Part shown: in pieces, positions 44,238 to 51,954 of the stretch | Numbering within the stretch: the first letter of the stretch is position 1 | How the letters are laid out: each line of letters begins with the position of its first letter | NCBI GenBank assembly: GCA_019454145.1 | Contig: CP075366.1 | Coordinates: 723,564 to 787,563, forward strand | Origin: Fimbriimonadaceae bacterium | GTDB taxonomy: Bacteria; Armatimonadota; Fimbriimonadia; Fimbriimonadales; Fimbriimonadaceae | Reading direction: 5' to 3' | DNA: 64,000 nt | The notes under the pieces: generated by a model | The model's database searches: none | Told to the model about the DNA's origin: nothing | The model's input: only the letters and a program-made list of their open reading frames with translations | Program-made: the position numbers and the translations under genes

Positions 44238-45539
44238 TTAGTCGACTTTGAAAGCTACGATTTGGTAGCCACGCCGACCTTCTTCCAGGCCGTAGTAGTG
44301 TCGCTGAGTTCGTTGTCGTCCCCAAGGATCGCGGTACACGTGTTCAGCGTAAACCGTCACTCGACCTCGGTTGTTCTTGACTTCGCGGATACGGTAGTCA
44401 ATGGTTTGCGTACCTTCCACTAAGTCGCGGATTAGATCGTAGAAATCATCTCCACGTAGGCTGTACTGCGCGTACCGACCCATATCAACGCTCACCCAAT
44501 CACGATCTGGAATTAACGATTCCATGTACCGCACTCGACCACGTCGGAATGCATCATAGATATCATCTACCGCATCATCAATGTAGTCTCGATTGTAGTT
44601 GTTGTTCCAACCCCAATCATTTCGGTAATTGTCGTATTGCCAACGGTATGTTGAGCCGCTGCGCCATTCGAAACTGATGAAATCGAAGTTGACCCGAATG
44701 ATATTGATATAGCCAGGCATGTTTGCATAGCTGTACCAAGGTGACGGAACACATCGGTCGTTGTAACTGAACTGATAGTGTGGATACCAGTAATAGTCAT
44801 CGCGCCAATTGTTGTTGTATTGGTAGTACCCTTGCCGATAGTTGTTCGGCACGTTTCGAGTTACCCGGTTTTCACCGTTAGCTTCGCGAGTTTGGGGGTT
44901 TCCACCGCGCACAACTGGAGGAGGCGCAAAATCTTGACCGCTTCGAGTTCGTGAAATCTGGTTGTTTGAACCACCGTAAGTGACATTGCCACTTCTGGAA
45001 TTCTCACCGCGGTCGCGACCAGTTACGGTTGGAGGAGTTTCTCGCTCTTGACCGCCGTTACCACGATCGCCATTGTTTCCGCCTCGACCGATAACACCGC
45101 CACCATCAGAACCACCGGAACCGCCACCGCCTCTTACTGGAGGAGGAGATTGTTGGCCACCGCCGGAGCCACCGCTGCCACCGCCTCGGCTTGGAGGTGG
45201 AGACTGATTGCCTCCGCCACTACCGCCACCGGAGCCGCCACCTTTACCAGGAGGAGGTGATTGTTGACCACCACCGCCGCTTCCGCCACCGGAACCACCG
45301 CCTTTGCTAGGGGGAGGAGTTTGCTCTCCACCACCTCCACCACCACCGCCGCGACTTGGAGGAGGATTTTCTCCGCCGCCACGTCCACCGCCGTTGCCGC
45401 CGCCATTACCATGTCCGCCGCCCGAGCCTCCGCCCGAACCGCCACCTGAGCCCCCACCCTTTCCAAGCTGGGCTTGTGAAATGGTAGGTGTAGCCACTGC
45501 CATCAAGCCGGCTACAAGGAAAGGAAGGAATTTTTTCAT
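44238..45539 (-). CDS. exported Gly/Ser/Pro-rich protein with NTF2-like tail
   Basis: This 433-residue protein has a signal peptide ending Q-A-Q (about residue 24). It is followed by a low-complexity region (about 27-150) of GGGSGGG-type linkers interrupted five times by PPP(S/G/V)(R/K)GG units. An Asn/Tyr/Trp-rich middle follows (about 230-330), then a compact C-terminal domain (about 340-433) whose pattern of helices and strands (AFRRGRVRYM, YSLRGDDFYDLIRDL, RVTVYAEHVYRD) resembles the SnoaL/NTF2-like fold. The function is unknown; a matrix, adhesin or envelope role is a guess. A promoter with 17-base spacing ends 11 bases from the ATG. Confidence 0.75.
   Translation of the reverse strand: MKKFLPFLVAGLMAVATPTISQAQLGKGGGSGGGSGGGSGGGHGNGGGNGGGRGGGENPPPSRGGGGGGGGEQTPPPSKGGGSGGGSGGGGQQSPPPGKGGGSGGGSGGGNQSPPPSRGGGSGGSGGGQQSPPPVRGGGGSGGSDGGGVIGRGGNNGDRGNGGQERETPPTVTGRDRGENSRSGNVTYGGSNNQISRTRSGQDFAPPPVVRGGNPQTREANGENRVTRNVPNNYRQGYYQYNNNWRDDYYWYPHYQFSYNDRCVPSPWYSYANMPGYINIIRVNFDFISFEWRSGSTYRWQYDNYRNDWGWNNNYNRDYIDDAVDDIYDAFRRGRVRYMESLIPDRDWVSVDMGRYAQYSLRGDDFYDLIRDLVEGTQTIDYRIREVKNNRGRVTVYAEHVYRDPWGRQRTQRHYYGLEEGRRGYQIVAFKVD
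45090..45461 (-). repeat. Gly/Ser/Pro-coding degenerate tandem repeats
   Basis: About 370 bases encode five units of a Pro-Pro-Pro, basic, Gly-Gly core separated by 7-12 residues of GGGSGGG linker. On the plus strand it appears as CCACC-type runs. The repeats are degenerate at DNA level but share many 8-12 base blocks, so they could expand or contract by slippage. Confidence 0.75.
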
Positions 45540-45550
45540 TTTGTGAACCT

Positions 45551-45579
45551 ATTCTAATGTAAAAGACGGGTGAATCCAA
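45551..45579 (-). promoter_or_regulatory. sigma70-type promoter of the glycine-rich gene
   Basis: On the minus strand TTGGAT (45579-45574), a 17-base spacer and TAGAAT (45556-45551) form a clear promoter. It would start the message about 4-6 bases before the ATG at 45539, a nearly leaderless mRNA. Confidence 0.6.
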
Positions 45580-45681
45580 GCCCAGTTTCGGCATCCCGGG
45601 CTATTGTGCTGCTTTCAGGTTAGAGATAGTTGGAATATCTTACGAAACCAATCATGAAGTAAAGGAAACGAGTAAGAAATA

Positions 45682-45716
45682 AAACATAACCCGGCCTTTC
45701 AATAGATCAGCCGGGC
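45682..45716 (-). terminator. intrinsic terminator of the pseudopilin mini-locus
   Basis: On the minus strand AGCCCGGC (45716-45709) pairs with GCCGGGTT (45694-45687) with one G-T wobble, followed by ATGTTTTATTTC. It lies 20 bases after the stop of the small membrane protein gene. Confidence 0.6.
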
Positions 45717-45735
45717 TACAAATCTTGGGGCAAGC

Positions 45736-46149
45736 TCAGATTGATCTGAGTCTGTTTGGTTTTGCGGCTCTCTTCTTCTCGAAATAACCCAGCAGGTAGA
45801 AGCATGGATAGGCAGCAAGTGTTCCAGTGACTAACCAATCAACGAACACGATTTGCAATGCTACTAAATCTGAGCTCACCAAATCGGGCAATAACCCGGG
45901 AAGGAATACTAAGGTTCCAACCACTGCTGCGACTATCCCAACGATAACTGGGTGTTTCGCGCGAAAAGTCATGAATGTGATGAAAAATGTCAGAAGAGCG
46001 GTGACACAGACTACAGTGAGACTCCATGTATTGAACAGTTTATAGAGGGGAATCACAATTCCATCCATTTTTCCCAAGATCAATACAAAGCTTTGCCGTA
46101 GAACGAAGCAAATGATGCCGAAAACCAATCCTACAACTGTTTTATCCAC
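45736..46149 (-). CDS. small four-helix membrane protein, unknown
   Basis: This 137-residue protein starts at GTG 46149, preceded at 8 bases by AGGAG and overlapping the pilin gene end; longer readings lack a ribosome site. It has four membrane helices (about 8-28, 40-60, 68-88, 105-125) and a basic C-terminus (KKRAAKPNRLRSI). No family is recognised. Tight coupling to the pilin gene suggests it works with it, perhaps as a platform or immunity-like partner; this is speculation. Confidence 0.6.
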   Translation of the reverse strand: MDKTVVGLVFGIICFVLRQSFVLILGKMDGIVIPLYKLFNTWSLTVVCVTALLTFFITFMTFRAKHPVIVGIVAAVVGTLVFLPGLLPDLVSSDLVALQIVFVDWLVTGTLAAYPCFYLLGYFEKKRAAKPNRLRSI

Positions 46150-46775
46150 TCTGTGAACTCCTGATGATCGTCTACGAAAAATGTTACCAACATTCTGCAT
46201 TCGCCAAGACCACAATCTGACATTCGCGGTTTTCGAGTAACCACTGAGGTGTCAAAGCATAACCTTCGATAGGTTCCAGTGCTGTCTATGTAATCTTCGC
46301 TGTTCTGCTTGGTCATTTGCGTAAAGTCAAGTAGCCAACCACCTGCTGGCCCTTCGAGAAGAAAACGGTCTGCGTTTTCTCCTATTCTATATTCTCGGAG
46401 CCCAATCGTACTGTTTTTATAGGGGAGGGTGAGATCGCCCCCAATTCCCATAAACAAATCAACTTTGCTCGCAACAATGTTCCCTAAGCCTTTGGACGTT
46501 GGATCGGACGTAAGAGACGCCATATATTTTTCTAAGCGTCCACTTTCCACAAGGACATCAATGCCCCGTGTGATTTCTCCGTCGTTTTCATCCCGGTAGA
46601 GCGTTGCCGCTAAACCGATTTGCTTCATTCGGACCAAATCATCGGTCTTTCGAGCAGCCGTTTTGGCTTTTGCCAGAACAGGCATTACTATGCCAATGAG
46701 AATTGTGGCAATAGCGATTACGACCATCAATTCGATCAGCGTAAAGCCTTGGTACTTGTTGCGAGCAGTTTTCAT
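46131..46775 (-). CDS. type IV prepilin / pseudopilin
   Basis: This 214-residue protein has the prepilin signature QGFTLIELMVVIAIATILIG, with cleavage expected after Gly10 and Glu at mature position 5, followed by the N-terminal hydrophobic helix and a globular C-terminal domain with three cysteines (near 181-203). It is a minor pilin or type II secretion-like pseudopilin (H/J class by size). It lies between the Cys-rich gene and the small membrane protein gene in a minus-strand operon. Confidence 0.9.
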   Translation of the reverse strand: MKTARNKYQGFTLIELMVVIAIATILIGIVMPVLAKAKTAARKTDDLVRMKQIGLAATLYRDENDGEITRGIDVLVESGRLEKYMASLTSDPTSKGLGNIVASKVDLFMGIGGDLTLPYKNSTIGLREYRIGENADRFLLEGPAGGWLLDFTQMTKQNSEDYIDSTGTYRRLCFDTSVVTRKPRMSDCGLGECRMLVTFFVDDHQEFTEWIKQL

Positions 46776-46794
46776 ATCTTGCTAACTCGCTTCC

Positions 46795-47220
46795 TTAAGG
46801 ATTACAGCTTCCCTCAGGACAAGTCGGCTTGAAGTCTTCGACATCGGTACAGCCCTGACCAGATTCGTATGTACATGTCCAATAAGAGCCGTTTTCGCAA
46901 ATGGTTTTGCGGTGAGTTGCAATTCCCTTGCTATTTGGCTCCATCGGGTCGAGCATGATGCAGGACATCATGTCGGACGCGTAGTTGTAAATCTTGGTGA
47001 ACTCCTGCACCTGCGCGTTCTTTGCACAACGGCAAGCTGGCTTACCGGGGTTGGTGATCGGATCGTCATTGGGCTCGAGAATCAGATTCTCAGCCAGGCG
47101 ACCTTGAACGACTTCATCTGTATAGGATTGCGTTGATGAATAGCCAGACAGCATGGGAGTGGCTACTACTGCGGTTGACATCAGCAAAATGACACCAACC
47201 GTAATTTCCAATTTGTTCAT
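46795..47220 (-). CDS. pilin-like Cys-rich protein without a leader peptide
   Basis: This 141-residue protein starts at ATG 47220; TAA lies two codons upstream in frame, so no leader is possible. Residues 1-22 copy the mature N-terminus of a type IV pilin: Glu at position 5 (MNKLEITVG), an unbroken hydrophobic helix and Pro at position 22. The leader and cleavage glycine are missing. The rest has eight cysteines (CRC, MSC, TIC, WTC, QGC, PTC, GSC), probably disulfide-bonded. It is either a leaderless pilin or a plain membrane-anchored exported protein; the mature-like match makes the first reading worth testing. Confidence 0.7.
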   Translation of the reverse strand: MNKLEITVGVILLMSTAVVATPMLSGYSSTQSYTDEVVQGRLAENLILEPNDDPITNPGKPACRCAKNAQVQEFTKIYNYASDMMSCIMLDPMEPNSKGIATHRKTICENGSYWTCTYESGQGCTDVEDFKPTCPEGSCNP

Positions 47221-47225
47221 TGTTT

Positions 47226-47306
47226 AACCTCGAACACCAAACCAACCACGGGTGGCAAAACGCGCCCTCGCTGCTCCCTTGCTTCGGTGCCTGGTTTGGG
47301 AGGTTC
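47226..47306 (-). ncRNA. candidate structured leader RNA
   Basis: On the minus strand, CCAAACCA (47299-47292) pairs with TGGTTTGG (47244-47237). Outside it GAAC (47306-47303) pairs with GTTC (47235-47232), or alternatively AACCTC (47305-47300) with GAGGTT (47231-47226). The 47-base interior is GC-rich and contains an AGGGAGCAGC stretch that loosely recalls the bacterial SRP RNA apical loop. It ends 5 bases before the Cys-rich ATG. It may be a regulatory leader; no known riboswitch motif is visible. Confidence 0.4.
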
Positions 47307-47371
47307 AAAAATTTGTCCAAGAAAGTAATTTCCCGCGAAACCACGTATAAAACTGGTAAACCTACCTTGGT

Positions 47372-47836
47372 ATGCGCTATTGGTTGATGAAATCAGAACC
47401 TGATGTCTATGGAATTGAGCACCTAAAAGCTAAAAATGGCCCGGATATCTGGGAAGGTTGCCGTAATTACACAGTTCGTAATTTCTTCCGCGACGATATG
47501 AAAGTCGGCGACATGGCTTTCTTCTACCACTCAAGCACCACGCCTGCCGGAATCGTCGGAACAATGCGCGTTGCCAAAGCCGCCTATCCAGACCCTACCC
47601 AGTTCGATCCAAAATCGCATTACTACGATGAAAAAGCTCCAAAGGATGGCTCACGTTGGCTGGCCCCCGACGTTGAATTCGTGGAGGAATTCAAAGAGAT
47701 CATCACGCTTGCACAACTCAAGGAAACTCCAGGTTTGGAAGAAATGCTCGTAGTCCGCAAGGGTCAGCGGTTATCCGTAATGCCCGTCACAGAAAAAGAG
47801 TGGAACATCATCATGGCCCTGGCAAAGCGAGGCTGA
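47372..47836 (+). CDS. EVE domain protein
   Basis: This 154-residue protein is a single EVE (PUA-like, DUF55) domain. It opens M-R-Y-W-L-M-K-S-E-P-D-V-Y, contains VRNFFRDDMKVGDMAFFYHS (residues 35-54) and ends with the V-R-K-G-Q-R-L-S-V-M-P-V strand. EVE proteins bind modified bases in DNA or RNA and often sit near base-modification or restriction genes; none is adjacent here. It is the bacterial homologue of thymocyte nuclear protein 1. Confidence 0.93.
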   Translation: MRYWLMKSEPDVYGIEHLKAKNGPDIWEGCRNYTVRNFFRDDMKVGDMAFFYHSSTTPAGIVGTMRVAKAAYPDPTQFDPKSHYYDEKAPKDGSRWLAPDVEFVEEFKEIITLAQLKETPGLEEMLVVRKGQRLSVMPVTEKEWNIIMALAKRG

Positions 47837-47858
47837 TTCGCCAACCATATCCACAAGC

Positions 47859-49307
47859 ATGAAAATTCTCTTCGTCACCGCCGAACTATCACCCTTTGCA
47901 AAAGTGGGCGGCCTTGCTGATGTCGCTGGTTCACTTCCTAAGGCTCTTAAGGAACTCGGTCACGAAGTCATTATTTTTGTTCCCGGATACGGATTGCTGC
48001 CAACCGAAAACTCCAAAGATATTGTCAACCCATTTTTTGTGCGAGTCAACAATTCCCGGTTCGTTACAAGTTCGTTAAAGGAAATCAAATTTAATGGCTT
48101 AACGATCTGGTCGGTTGATTCCCCGGAATCTAATTTTGCCCGTGCTCAGAAAAGTTCCGAAATTTATTCGTTCCAGCGAGAAGATTATCTATTTTTTGCC
48201 CAGGCGGCAATTGAAGCGTGCCAAGAAACCAATTGGATTCCAGATGTCATCCACTGCCACGATTGGCATACAGGTTTTATTCCTGCCGTGTTGCGAGTTC
48301 ACAAATCAGGCATCTGGGATAAAGTCGCGAGCGTATTCACTATTCATAATCTTGCGTATCAAGGCGAATTTGGGTTTGACACGCTGGACGAAATCGGACT
48401 GCCACACTCTTATTATCATCCCGAATATTGCGAAGCATACGGAGCGGTGAACTTCTTAAAAACGGGAGCGGTATTCGCCGATCAGATCAATACAGTCAGC
48501 CCGAATTACGCGCACGAAATCCAAACTCCTGAATACGGTTGCCGCCTTGACGGACACATGCGGCACCTGCACGCTCATGGGCGACTACACGGGATTCTAA
48601 ACGGCATCGATACGGAAGTTTGGAACCCAGCCACCGACCCAGAAATCTCCGCACATTACTCAGCAACTGATCTTTCAGGCAAACTGATTTGCCGTCAAAA
48701 GCTGGTCGAAGAAGCGGGGCTGGATAAATCCCAGTCCGGGCCAATTATTGGCATGGTCACCCGGCTCAGCGAACAAAAAGGGTTCGACCTGCTATTGGGC
48801 GCAGTGGATCGCATGATTGCCACAGGAGCCTCACTGGTGGTTCAAGGACTCGGCGACCCCTGGGCGGCAGGAGAACTGCGAAGGCTGGAAGCTCTTTACC
48901 CAGGTCGCGTGAAGTTCTTTGAAGTATTTGATGCTGATCTTGCTCAGCGAATTTATTCAGGATGCGATGCTTTCTTGATGCCAAGCGCATTTGAGCCTTG
49001 TGGACTCGGGCAAATGTTCGCCATGCGGTACGGAACTGTTCCCATCGTTCGACATACGGGCGGTTTAGCCGACACGGTTTTTGAAGATCACAACGGCTTT
49101 GTCTTTATGGATAAGGAGCCTTCGGATTTGGCAGATGCAGTTGAACGCGCATGTGTAGCTTTTCAAGATAAAAAGCTTTGGAATTCTCTTGTTACAGCCG
49201 GAATGATTTCTGATTTTAGTTGGGCGAAGAGCGCGAAGGTTTACCAAGACCTTTACAAGCTGGCAATCGCCGACCGCAAACCTAAAAAGAACCTCAAGAA
49301 AGCTTAG
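47859..49307 (+). CDS. glgA: glycogen synthase (ADP-glucose)
   Basis: This 482-residue GT5 glycosyltransferase adds glucose from ADP-glucose to glycogen. The N-terminal K-V-G-G-L-A-D-V motif binds ADP-glucose (K15). The CHDWHTGFIPAVL segment near 130 and the C-terminal EPCGLGQMFAMRYGTVPIVR box (near 370) are diagnostic of GlgA. The stop overlaps the facing membrane-protein stop by 4 bases. No other glycogen gene is adjacent. Confidence 0.96.
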   Translation: MKILFVTAELSPFAKVGGLADVAGSLPKALKELGHEVIIFVPGYGLLPTENSKDIVNPFFVRVNNSRFVTSSLKEIKFNGLTIWSVDSPESNFARAQKSSEIYSFQREDYLFFAQAAIEACQETNWIPDVIHCHDWHTGFIPAVLRVHKSGIWDKVASVFTIHNLAYQGEFGFDTLDEIGLPHSYYHPEYCEAYGAVNFLKTGAVFADQINTVSPNYAHEIQTPEYGCRLDGHMRHLHAHGRLHGILNGIDTEVWNPATDPEISAHYSATDLSGKLICRQKLVEEAGLDKSQSGPIIGMVTRLSEQKGFDLLLGAVDRMIATGASLVVQGLGDPWAAGELRRLEALYPGRVKFFEVFDADLAQRIYSGCDAFLMPSAFEPCGLGQMFAMRYGTVPIVRHTGGLADTVFEDHNGFVFMDKEPSDLADAVERACVAFQDKKLWNSLVTAGMISDFSWAKSAKVYQDLYKLAIADRKPKKNLKKA

Positions 49308-51241
49308 TGAACTTGGAACAGCAGACCACGAGAGCTTGGTTCCATCACAAGTGTAAGTCGTCCGTCTCTGACTGCTTCCGCCAGCATAACCTTCCAGGCG
49401 ACTTCACGATTTTCCAACAATGCTGTGCGTTCTTCAACCGTCCAGCCCATCCCCTCTATCATTCCCGATGATTCCAGCCATTTCTGAACTGTCTCTTTAT
49501 CTGTATATGTAAAGCTAAGGTAAACATGACTCACATGCTGTGCCTTGAGTTCATCAGCAAGTTCAAGCCCAGTTGACATTTTTTCAAAAGGAATTCGGTC
49601 ACTGTGCCCTGGGTTCGCCCAGAAATACTTTTTGTCAAGCAAATATCCAAAAACTTCATCGAACAATGCTACTTCTGTAACTGAGTTATCCTCGTTGATA
49701 ACTTCTGCAGCGGGGCCAAAACCAGTTGTCCGGTTGCGATAATCTTCTGCCGAAACCTGTCCCGTTGCAACTCTCAACTGATCGGGAGTTTGCGTGTTCC
49801 ACAAAATCCCGGCTGAAACTAAAGCTTGTAATCCAACTACCCCGGCCAGGATTTTGCCGAATTTGAGACGTTCTATTCCTCCCGCCGCAAGTACCGCCGC
49901 AGGAACAACCAAAAATGTAAGGTAACGGCTCTGCTGGCTCAAAAAGAACCACAGCAACATGCTTAAGCCAACCCAAGCAACCACAAATCGCTCTTGCGGG
50001 CGCATTTTGCCGCTCACCGCCCAGAAGATAAACACGAGGAGCGGAACTATCCCTATTGCCCCAGTTGGGAATCCCAGCCCCTTGGTCTGACCGGGGTTCA
50101 CATACCGACCTGGCTGGTAACCCAAACCTAAAATTGCGTGGCCTATTTGTTTAATATCACGCCCGGTTTCAGTTCGTCCGACACCAAAGGTTTGTTGCTC
50201 GTTTTTGTAGATGTCAGCCCGCCACTGATCCCAGCCTTTGCCGCCTAACTTTTCGTAAAAAAACGGAAACACAGGGTTACCTGTAAAACTTGCACTCTTG
50301 ATGAACCACGGCAATGCAATAAGCAATGCAACTCCCGCGACTAAGCCAGCCGGCTTTGCCACCTTTCCGATATTTTTGAATCCAAAAACAAGGAATAAGA
50401 ACCCGACAACGAAAAACGTCTGCAACCCGGTGAGCTTCGTTCCCATCGCAAGCCCCCAACTGAGGGCGGCAAGAATCGGCAGTCCTTCTAGTTCTTCACC
50501 TAGTTTTAGGCGGCTCACCATTTCCGCGACATACAAAACGCCAAGGCCTGCGAACAAACCGTGTCCAACATCAATATAGGCGGTACCGGATTCCCATAGA
50601 ACAACGGGTGCTCCGGTCAATGCAAGTGCCGCCCAAATCGCAGTACGTTCACCCGACCACCGACGGGCCACTCCAAATAAAGCGCGGCAGCCCATCATCA
50701 AGATAAAGAAGTTGAATGCTTTTGCGCCTGCTTCCCCGCCCCATGTAAGGCCATAAAGATAGAGAGAATCCAGAGCAAACGGAAAATTACTATGGTGAAT
50801 AGTTTGAATCCACGTCACTTGCCCTTCTGCAAGCCAAATTTTTGGAACCGCTAAGTGATAAGCCAGTGAATCCCAGTCAACGGGTGTACTCGGGGCTAGT
50901 GAAGCCACTAACGGCAATAAGAATAGAACAATTAGCCCAGCCACCGCAACGAACTGGGTTCCTTCCGGCTTAACTGTTTGAATCGCGGATTTACCGAATT
51001 CCTTAAATGCCCAAATCGCTAGTGCTAAAACCCCGACGCCAATAATCGCCATTCCTGGCATCAAAAACTTGGGGATCAATCCTAGGATAATCGTAAGCGT
51101 GCCAACTAAGCCGAGGCCAACTAATCCCGAAACACCAAAAGCTTCTTGAGGGTCAAGCCCGCCCATCCATCGGCTTAACAGCTTACGGAAACCCAAAGTG
51201 ACCGCGAAGCAAAAAATCCCGGTGATGATCAAGCCTAACAT
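49304..51241 (-). CDS. GT-C type polytopic glycosyltransferase-like protein
   Basis: This 645-residue protein has about 11-13 helices in its first 480 residues and a soluble C-terminal domain. The first periplasmic loop carries D-W-D-S-L-A-Y-H-L-A-V-P-K-I-W-L, the acidic motif of ArnT/PMT-like GT-C transferases, which use polyprenyl-phosphate sugars. The soluble tail (about 490-645) has no recognised family. The acceptor is unknown. Confidence 0.8.
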   Translation of the reverse strand: MLGLIITGIFCFAVTLGFRKLLSRWMGGLDPQEAFGVSGLVGLGLVGTLTIILGLIPKFLMPGMAIIGVGVLALAIWAFKEFGKSAIQTVKPEGTQFVAVAGLIVLFLLPLVASLAPSTPVDWDSLAYHLAVPKIWLAEGQVTWIQTIHHSNFPFALDSLYLYGLTWGGEAGAKAFNFFILMMGCRALFGVARRWSGERTAIWAALALTGAPVVLWESGTAYIDVGHGLFAGLGVLYVAEMVSRLKLGEELEGLPILAALSWGLAMGTKLTGLQTFFVVGFLFLVFGFKNIGKVAKPAGLVAGVALLIALPWFIKSASFTGNPVFPFFYEKLGGKGWDQWRADIYKNEQQTFGVGRTETGRDIKQIGHAILGLGYQPGRYVNPGQTKGLGFPTGAIGIVPLLVFIFWAVSGKMRPQERFVVAWVGLSMLLWFFLSQQSRYLTFLVVPAAVLAAGGIERLKFGKILAGVVGLQALVSAGILWNTQTPDQLRVATGQVSAEDYRNRTTGFGPAAEVINEDNSVTEVALFDEVFGYLLDKKYFWANPGHSDRIPFEKMSTGLELADELKAQHVSHVYLSFTYTDKETVQKWLESSGMIEGMGWTVEERTALLENREVAWKVMLAEAVRDGRLTLVMEPSSRGLLFQVH

Positions 51242-51377
51242 CCGTTCAATGTTAGCACTCCGACTGCAATGGGAGTTCCCTTACGGTTCTCAAATGTTCG
51301 GTCGGGACTTCAGACTAAAAAAGCCGACCATCGCCCTAACAGACTAAGGGCCAAAACTCCCGAGAAAAAATAACTCT

Positions 51378-51406
51378 TTGGCAATGTCTCCAATCGTCTT
51401 TACACT
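51378..51406 (+). promoter_or_regulatory. sigma70-type promoter of the DUF1800/DUF1501 operon
   Basis: TTGGCA (51378-51383), a 17-base spacer and TACACT (51401-51406) make a near-consensus promoter; an AAGGAG ribosome site follows at 51414-51419, then ATG 51430. Confidence 0.65.
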
Positions 51407-51429
51407 GCCTCACAAGGAGAATCCTGACA

Positions 51430-51945
51430 ATGACAACAATCGGCGACGTCCTGATGGTTTTTGGTGCAATTGCACTATTGAGTTCTTCACTTCTCGCGGC
51501 TCTGGTACTGGTAACCCTTCTGCTTCCGGTGCATAGCGCGAAAATGGCGAACCGTATTGAAACCATGCCGGGCAGAACCCTCCTTGCTGGTGCATCAATT
51601 ACGCTTCCGGCAATCTTAGTCATTGTTGTAATGGCTAACCTGCCAAATCCTGGAACTAAACTACTTGCTCTGTTCAGCTTGTTTGCATTGCTCGCTTGCT
51701 CGGCATTAGGTGCCGCAGGAATAGTGCGATTAGCAAGTGACCGTATCAAAAACACTGCTACCGATGTGAGCCATTACGGAAGTGTGACACGAGCGGCTGG
51801 GCTAGTTGTCGGAGCCGCCAACATCCCGTTCGTTGGTTGGTTTGTATTCGCTCCTTTGTTCATTTTCGCTTCGGTTGGCCTCTTTGTCAACGGTTTCCTC
51901 ACGCGCCGCAACCCTGTTACTCCTTGGGATGCGGCAAATAGCTAG
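51430..51945 (+). CDS. four-helix membrane protein, unknown
   Basis: This 171-residue protein has four hydrophobic segments (about 8-33, 52-70, 75-100, 122-155). No family is recognised. A strong promoter and ribosome site precede it, and it is followed 9 bases after its stop by the DUF1800 gene, so the three genes probably form one operon. A membrane partner for the exported pair is a guess. Confidence 0.65.
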   Translation: MTTIGDVLMVFGAIALLSSSLLAALVLVTLLLPVHSAKMANRIETMPGRTLLAGASITLPAILVIVVMANLPNPGTKLLALFSLFALLACSALGAAGIVRLASDRIKNTATDVSHYGSVTRAAGLVVGAANIPFVGWFVFAPLFIFASVGLFVNGFLTRRNPVTPWDAANS

Positions 51946-51954
51946 GAGGCAACT

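Noticed and set aside
45048-45466. Several open frames in both strands over the Gly-repeat region
   Set aside because: The repeated GGN/CCN bases keep all frames open; only the frame with a signal peptide and folded C-terminal domain is credible.
47226-47306. SRP (4.5S) RNA identity for the structured leader
   Set aside because: The GGAGCAGC resemblance is short, the tetraloop does not fit and the arms after it do not pair as in SRP RNA; kept only as an unassigned structured RNA.
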